Of a stretch of DNA of 64,000 nucleotides, positions 58,585 through 64,000 are shown piece after piece; position 1 is the first letter of the stretch, and each line of letters begins with the position of its first letter. This DNA is from Centroberyx gerrardi. Lineage: Eukaryota; Chordata; Actinopteri; Beryciformes; Berycidae. The DNA lies in contig NC_136005.1 of NCBI RefSeq assembly GCF_048128805.1, positions 22,394,260 to 22,458,259 of the forward strand, given 5' to 3'. A program made the position numbers and the translations under genes. The notes beneath the pieces were generated by a model that had not been told where the DNA came from, searched no databases, and was given only the letters and a program-made list of their open reading frames with translations.

Positions 58585-60906
58585 GGTTTACACCAATTTA
58601 TTACACATTGTGACCAAGTACAAAATACAGCTGAACTATGCAGTTTGTTACAGACCATCGTCTGCCCTTAGGCTAGGTAAAGTGTAGTCAAGAACAGGTT
58701 TAAAAATACACAAAAATAAGGGTTCAGTATACTTGTAAGAAGAACCAAATCTAGTTCAATAAAAAATAATCCTCAGCCAAAAGTCTAAACAGCATTACAA
58801 AACATTACAAAGTACACATAGAAATTACTTTCCCAAAGCACTTAAAGGCAAATTACTGTGACAGGCACAAGTTACAAAAAGCCTTAAATAACTCAAGCTT
58901 AGGATTCTCATAGCTACAACAAAATCATCTGGGAGGGAATTAGGGGGGGAAGGGCGGGAAAATCAACCAAATCAATTTCAACACAAAGATTATGTCAATC
59001 AAATAGGTTATAATAGTTCTTATAAATAGAAATTTCTCTTGTGACCGTTTCATAGCTTACTTGGGTGCCTTAGCACCACAAACTAAGAGGATTCATATGT
59101 TGAACAATTGAGATTCGAAACAAATTTATCACACACACACACCAGTCTAATCAATTAAATTAAACATCAAAGCATTTTCTTCCGATACAATGTGACCAGT
59201 ACAGTGTGAGGAGAGAAATGATTAGGCAAAGACCGAGTAGTTCCAAAGGCCACAGAACACACACACTTTCTACATCATATAAAGAAATATATATGTATAT
59301 ATATATTCAAATAGTTTAACAGTATCTTGGTGTCACACATTTAGGCCTAAAGTCCTACTGTATGGCTATATATAGCAAGTCTTCTATGGGCATAAGCTAT
59401 GGGAGCTGTTTGCACTTCCGTTTATCATGTAGATAGGACTAGTAGACATGGAAAGGAGGAGTAAACATGGAAAGGGAAATTCCCAAGAACGTACTGCATT
59501 TTCCTATCCAATTCAAATGGAATATAAGACTTCATCTGAGTAACGGCATGAGGTCAAAGCATCTGAACTCGGGGAGCGTGTGCCGGCTCAGATGCCGACA
59601 GGATCCTCTTTTCGTAAGGGGTTTTGGTTTTACAGGTCCAAAGCTCTAAAACTGTATTGAATCATCTATTCCTTTAGATAAATAAAAGTACGCTCACTTC
59701 AGCCAAGAAATGAGGCTCCATGAGACAGATGGATAGACAGACTTCCAGTTAGGCAAGAGGGCTTTAACATGTACTGTCTCTGCTATCTCCATTAAGTCGA
59801 TTACTCTCTCGGAGTAATTCTGGGTTCGTTCCAGACTCCGTGGCAGCCAAGTATACTACCACAGTTCTGCACAATATGGGTCACTAAGTCGGGACTTGTT
59901 GAATGCATCGTTAAGAAACGCATGGAGAAGCCATCACAGGATTGCTGTTGTCATTTGGATGAACGATGTGGAGAACTATTTACATGAAAGGGAACAGGGT
60001 CGGTAGACACGAACAGTAACAGTGGCTACACTCTTTTATACTTTGCCTCATGTCATCTGAGCCGAACAGAGCACAGCATAGAAATCTATTGAGGTAAACA
60101 AATCAACATCTTATACAGCCAAGCTGATGGACTCTGAGTTCCCTGCAACTATGAGGGTTTTCAGTATGAGGCCTTACTGACTGACAGAGCCACAACTATG
60201 GCTGAGCTGGTGGGATATATTGAGGGACAAGTCCTTTGGGTCAGTAGGTTGCATGGATGTGCGTTTTTTTGTTTTAGTTTTTTTTTTTTTTTGCTGCTAG
60301 CTGCAGCAGAGGCAACAAGGAGTACACGCCTACACCTAGTCAATTTTTAAAGGTGCTTCGAATGTCTGAGGTTCGGAGACGATACATTCATACTGCGGTA
60401 GAGGCACAGCTGAGGGAGAGATAGACATCTGTAGTGGTGGTTTAAGAGTTAGCATTCTAAGGCACTCAAATGACACTATGGCACAGCTAGTTTAAAAAAC
60501 AAAACAAAAGAGAAAACCAAAAAGAAAAAAAACACCACACACCACCACTCAAAGTTACACATCCAACAAAAAAGGTACTGCACAAAGTCATTCTTATTCA
60601 CAGTTGCAACAAGAACGTAAAGAAATCAGAACTGTATTACACCCCTGTTAAGTTAAAACCGCAGACGTAACCCTCCTCCTGGGTGAGATTTACATTTTTT
60701 CCCTGGGAGAAAGATCACTGTCTTTATATACACTAGCGAGGGGAGGACTGACATTGCTACTCTCGTCTTTATGTACACTGCGCACACCGGCTGTGGAAGG
60801 ACTCGGTGTGCGCTGGGCCCCAGAAGCTGCAGGGCGACAGGGGAGGGACGCTGGTCCGGGCAGCTCTCCATCTGGCCCCGGTCTGTCCCCCATGTCTAGG
60901 CTGGAC
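58585..60906 (-). other. rfx2: rfx2 3' UTR (about 2.3 kb)
   Basis: Continuous A/T-rich non-coding sequence between the stop at 60907 and the poly(A) signal at 58597. It has no dispersed repeat that I recognise, in contrast to the introns; it includes an AT/TATA-rich patch near 59287-59307 and a T-run near 60280. Extent inferred from the poly(A) signal. Confidence 0.6.
58597..58602 (-). terminator. rfx2 poly(A) signal (AATAAA on minus strand)
   Basis: TTTATT on the plus strand is AATAAA on the minus strand, downstream of the rfx2 stop and just before the fcho1 end. Other A/T-rich sites exist inside the long 3' UTR, so earlier poly(A) sites are possible. Confidence 0.65.
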
Positions 60907-61028
60907 TCAGATCTCCTGCAGCGAGTGGCTGATCTCAATCCTCTCTCTCTTAACAGCCGGCTCAGTCGGCCCTCTGGACACGTCGGCGTCGCTGCCCAGG
61001 TCGCTCATTTCATCGGAGAAGGATGGGT
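60907..61028 (-). CDS. rfx2: rfx2 last coding exon
   Basis: Acceptor GTGCCACCAG. It completes Asp, then PSFSDEMSDLGSDADVSRGP, EPAVKRERIEISHSLQEI and TGA (60907-60909). This end distinguishes RFX2 from its paralogues. Confidence 0.95.
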
Positions 61029-63827
61029 CTGGTGGCACAGGGAGGGAGGGAGGGAGGGAGGGTCAATAAAGTAGGGTCAGATAGAGCTACAACTAACATT
61101 ATCACAATTAGACTGAATCCAAAATGTCTCGACTCGCAGATACCAAAGTCCATGAGAAAATCCAAATGTTGGGATTTAGGTTTAAGGTATCTGTGACAGA
61201 GCTACAATACTAAACGCTTATCTCAAAGCCCCTTCCACAAAGAAGAGTATGGAGAGGATAAATGGAAAACAAAGATTTCCCACAGAGCATCTTAACATCA
61301 TCACTGTTCGTCTTTCCTAACAGGGTAAAGATTAACTGTTTTTGTTTTTTTTTCTTCTTCATGGAAAACCCAGCTTCTGACAACTGGAGCAGATTAGCTA
61401 GAGCAATAATATAGCTACCACTCTAAGACTAGCGCTTACCTTTGTCCATGAGTGATGGCATCATAGAGCTTAGGTCACTGAACTGTAATTTAAGAGGACA
61501 GAAAGAGACAGACAGGGAGAGAACATGGCATTAGTGCCAACTCTTTGGACTAACTCAACTAGGCGTGTCAATTTCAAGTATTTTGACCAAATGTGATTTC
61601 GCTGTTTCATCTATCTTCTCACCTCTCCCATGACAGCGATGGGCGTTTCTCCAGTGGCCTGGGCCACGCGGTGCTCCACCAGGTAGAACATGTACTCATC
61701 ATAGAGCAGTCGGATCAGGTGGAAGGAGCCGAAACTGGCCGCGCTGCGCAGGGTCAGGTCTCTGATCACCATGGAGCTAAAAGGAGGGAGAGGGAATAAC
61801 AGAGAAATAATCGAATAACATGCTGTACAGAGGCAGCAGGCAAAAACACTTTCTAGGTGTAGTCTCTCACTAAACGCACAGCACTGGGAGACAGCTGGTG
61901 AACAGTACAAAAACATACAGCCAGAAAAGACTTTCAAGCCAAATGGCAATTTTCCCTCAAAACTGAGTGGAAAAAAACTAGACTAATGCAGGGAGTTTTG
62001 GGGAAAGTGGGAACAGTTCAGTTCTTCCATCCCTACCTGTAGAAGGACCATTTGAGCAGGAACTGGCGTGCAGCCTTGGGGAAGCTGGGGCTGCCCTGGT
62101 GGGGCTTTAGGACCTGGGAGACCACGTTGTCCAGCCAGGCGGCCCACTGGTCCAGGGAGCTCTGCTGCTGCAGGGTCACCTTAAAGTCCTGCTCCAAACG
62201 CTGAACCACACTCTCTTCACACTGGCACACCCAGGACGCCTGCTCCTGTTAGACGCATTAAAAACACACCCAAACAACAGTGAGCCAGAATCCACAATAC
62301 ACAGTGAAAGACAGGCAGGCAGAGACAGAGACAACATAGGAAGATAGAGAAAGAGACAGAAACCGAATGGCAGAACATACACAGAGTGAACACACACAGA
62401 AGCAACAACAGACCAGATTACCTGGACGTTAGCGAAGTCGACCCGGTTGAGGTCGGAGAGCATCTGGTTGATCTGGGAGGTGTTCTGGAGGACGGCGCGG
62501 GCTGCCTGGGCCAAGTGGTTCAGACTGGTGTAGCGACGCAGTGTCTGGGCAAACGCACTGACCACCGCCGCCTACGCCACACACAACCAGAGAATCCACA
62601 GTAAATCCACAGTAGGCCTTGAGTTTTTACGTCACCCCTTGATGATTTCAAGCATTTTGCTGAATAAACTAAACTCATTCAGGATTCAAGGCGACTAGTT
62701 CAGGTTTCTAACCCCCTCGCTACACCTGGCATTAACAAGCGTCCCGGGTGATTGCATTGTGTTTGGACAGAGCATAAAACCCAGGTGTAAATGCACCCAA
62801 GACATACAGAAGCTCCACTCACCCAAACCACCTCCGGGGGGCATTTGCCCAGATTAACAAAGTGTAAATGCAATGCATCTTCAATCCATATATAGCAACC
62901 ACATAAACGGAAATAAACTTTGGTGCACGGATCCAACCAGGAAGTGCACCCAAATCAAACAGTTGGCAGGGATCTTGTTTAGTAAAACAGGCGATTACCG
63001 TCAGTTTTAAAGGACAGTAAGGTGTAATTGTTATCCATCTAAATAATATCTACAGAGCGTCCAGATATGAGACACATGTTAACAGCAGGTGGAAGGGGGA
63101 TCCTACTTTTTCTCTCTTACCTTGGTGCGGACAATCTCTTGGGGAAAGTCGGTCATGGCGGTAGTCAGCCAGCCCTCCAGACTCTTGGCAAAGTTACGGA
63201 TGGCCTGAGTGAGAGTGCCTGACAAAACAAAACATAGCCTGAATCACCAATAAGAGATGGCATCATTACTACATCTCAGCTATATATAAAGCATCATAAG
63301 TAAAGGTGTATAAATGCAGCTCATAAATTTAAGTAGTTGTATAATAAAATAAAGTACAGTAGACTCCCTCTGAGTTAATGCTGGGTGTGGTGTCAGTGTA
63401 TATTTAGGGTGCTAAGAGATAATAGTGTGGACATTGTGGATGAGATTCTGCTGTATATGTATTAGTTCACTAGTAGTCTGTATTACTCAAAGCCTGGTGC
63501 TTCAGTAGTGTAGGGACAATACCCACAAGTCATGGCTTTAAAATTCAGCCCATGCCCCATTACAGTATGTCATTCCCTCTTTCCTTGCATTCTCCATTTT
63601 ATAGTATCTCATAAAGCTGAGGTGCCATAAAAAGAAAATTAAATATGTTAATATGTATATGTATGTAGTACTGACTGGGAACGGGGCGCAGGACATCAGG
63701 GATGAGGATCTCTACCAGAGCCTGGTAGAGGATGTGGTCACAGCTCCTCATCCACAGTCTGACTGGTTCATATTTACACAGAGCCACCAGCTTCTCTCTG
63801 GGGATCACACCGTCCAGGTCTTCATCA
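60907..63827 (-). CDS. rfx2: rfx2: RFX transcription factor 2, C-terminal seven coding exons (308 aa)
   Basis: RFX1/2/3 are winged-helix factors binding X-box motifs and driving ciliary genes, RFX2 notably in spermatogenesis and ciliogenesis. The DNA-binding domain lies beyond the right edge. Present here are the conserved B/C regions and dimerisation domain: KYEPVRLWMRSCDHILYQAL, VEILIPDVLRPVPSTLTQAI, VVSAFAQTLRRYTSLNHLAQ, ARAVLQNTSQINQMLSDLNR, EQASWVCQCEESVVQRLEQD and DLTLRSAASFGSFHLIRLLY. The tail ends VKRERIEISHSLQEI, matching the VKRER..HSLQ.I end of vertebrate RFX2 rather than RFX1 or RFX3. All six junctions are GT-AG and in frame. Exons on plus coordinates: 63676-63827, 63121-63218, 62422-62571, 62037-62245, 61623-61776, 61440-61482 and 60907-61028. 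Confidence 0.95.
61440..61482 (-). CDS. rfx2: rfx2 coding exon (FSDLSSMMPSLMDK)
   Basis: Acceptor ATTACAG, donor GTAAGC, 43 nt, phase 0 to 1. The position equals FNDLASLSLTLLDK in human RFX2. Confidence 0.93.
61623..61776 (-). CDS. rfx2: rfx2 coding exon: dimerisation region end
   Basis: Acceptor CCTTTTAG, donor GTGAGA. SSMVIRDLTLRSAASFGSFH, LIRLLYDEYMFYLVEHRV and AQATGETPIAVMGE are near-identical to RFX2/RFX3. Confidence 0.97.
62037..62245 (-). CDS. rfx2: rfx2 coding exon: dimerisation domain
   Basis: Acceptor TAACAG, donor GTAGGG, 209 nt, phase 0 to 2. EQASWVCQCEESVVQRLEQD, TLQQQSSLDQWAAWLDNVVS and SPSFPKAARQFLLKWSFY. Confidence 0.97.
62422..62571 (-). CDS. rfx2: rfx2 coding exon
   Basis: Acceptor TGGCGTAG, donor GTAATC, 150 nt, phase 0. 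AAVVSAFAQTLRRYTSLNHL, AQAARAVLQNTSQINQMLSD, LNRVDFANVQ. Confidence 0.97.
62715..62960. repeat. Interspersed repeat in rfx2 intron
   Basis: 'ctacacctggcattaacaag' with 'cgtcccgggtgattgcattg' and 'cccaggtgtaaatgcaccca' resembles a common fish non-autonomous repeat that opens 'acacctggtattaacatgcg'. The ends were not determined. Confidence 0.45.
63121..63218 (-). CDS. rfx2: rfx2 coding exon (TLTQAIRNFAKSLEGWLT..)
   Basis: Acceptor TTTTGTCAG, donor GTAAGA, 98 nt. It completes Ser, then TLTQAIRNFAKSLEGWLTTA, MTDFPQEIVRTK. Confidence 0.97.
63676..63827 (-). CDS. rfx2: rfx2 coding exon at right edge of the visible part
   Basis: Acceptor TGTGTGTAG, donor GTCAGT, 152 nt. DEDLDGVIPREKLVALCKYE then PVRLWMRSCDHILYQALVEI, LIPDVLRPVP. 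Upstream exons lie beyond the window; 63828-64000 is intron. Confidence 0.96.
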
Positions 63828-64000
63828 CTACACACAGTGTAGAAAAACACAGAGAGGCCACATATTAGTTAACCCAGATGGTGAATATTACATTATTACA
63901 TGCAAATGAGCAATAGTGAAAAGCAAAGTTACAATTTTACAACTGTATATCCAGTAACAGTGCTGTAAAACACTAAATTAAGCCAAGTGTATCATGTAAA

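Overview
This window looks like teleost fish nuclear DNA, probably from a spiny-rayed (acanthomorph) species. Genes are split into short GT-AG exons matching vertebrate families. Introns are loaded with (TG)n, (CA)n and (CT)n microsatellites, short inverted-repeat DNA elements, tRNA-derived SINEs and LINE-like 3' tails of the kind common in fish. No bacterial, viral or organellar gene was seen.

Layout. (1) Positions 75-1410, minus strand: the 5' end of a secreted protein gene (signal peptide plus two somatomedin-B domains, best match proteoglycan 4/lubricin, prg4). It has a TATA-type promoter and a non-coding first exon, and runs off the left edge. (2) Positions 1411-8640: intergenic DNA with old repeats and what looks like a decayed C2H2 zinc-finger sequence at 5926-7245. 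(3) Positions 8641-58580, plus strand: one large gene, fcho1 (F-BAR domain only protein 1, an early clathrin-coat nucleator). I could assemble 26 coding exons from the start codon at 21609 to the stop at 57894. Their summed length is 3693 nt (1230 residues plus stop), in frame across every junction. A CCAAT/GC-box promoter and candidate non-coding exon lie near 8640-8902, about 12.7 kb upstream of the ATG exon. (4) Positions 58580-64000, minus strand: the last seven coding exons and a roughly 2.3 kb 3' UTR of rfx2 (regulatory factor X2), running off the right edge. fcho1 and rfx2 converge tail to tail, with opposing poly(A) signals only 31 bp apart.

Most notable points. One fcho1 intron (43768-45896) has the full signature of a U12-type AT-AC intron: ATATCCTTTC at its 5' end, a TCCTTGAC branch site 19 nt before a terminal AC, and the reading frame kept only by that choice. 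A 1089-nt fcho1 exon encodes a disordered linker with four DPF and one NPF endocytic-adaptor motifs, which I do not recall in mammalian FCHO1. Sense-strand (TG)n tracts lie next to the splice sites of about half the exons in the N-terminal part of the gene, and a long (CT)n microsatellite forms the polypyrimidine tract of the start-codon exon. A perfect 27-bp inverted repeat at 31048-31141 and several terminal-inverted-repeat and fold-back elements are also described. I found no wholly new multi-gene system.
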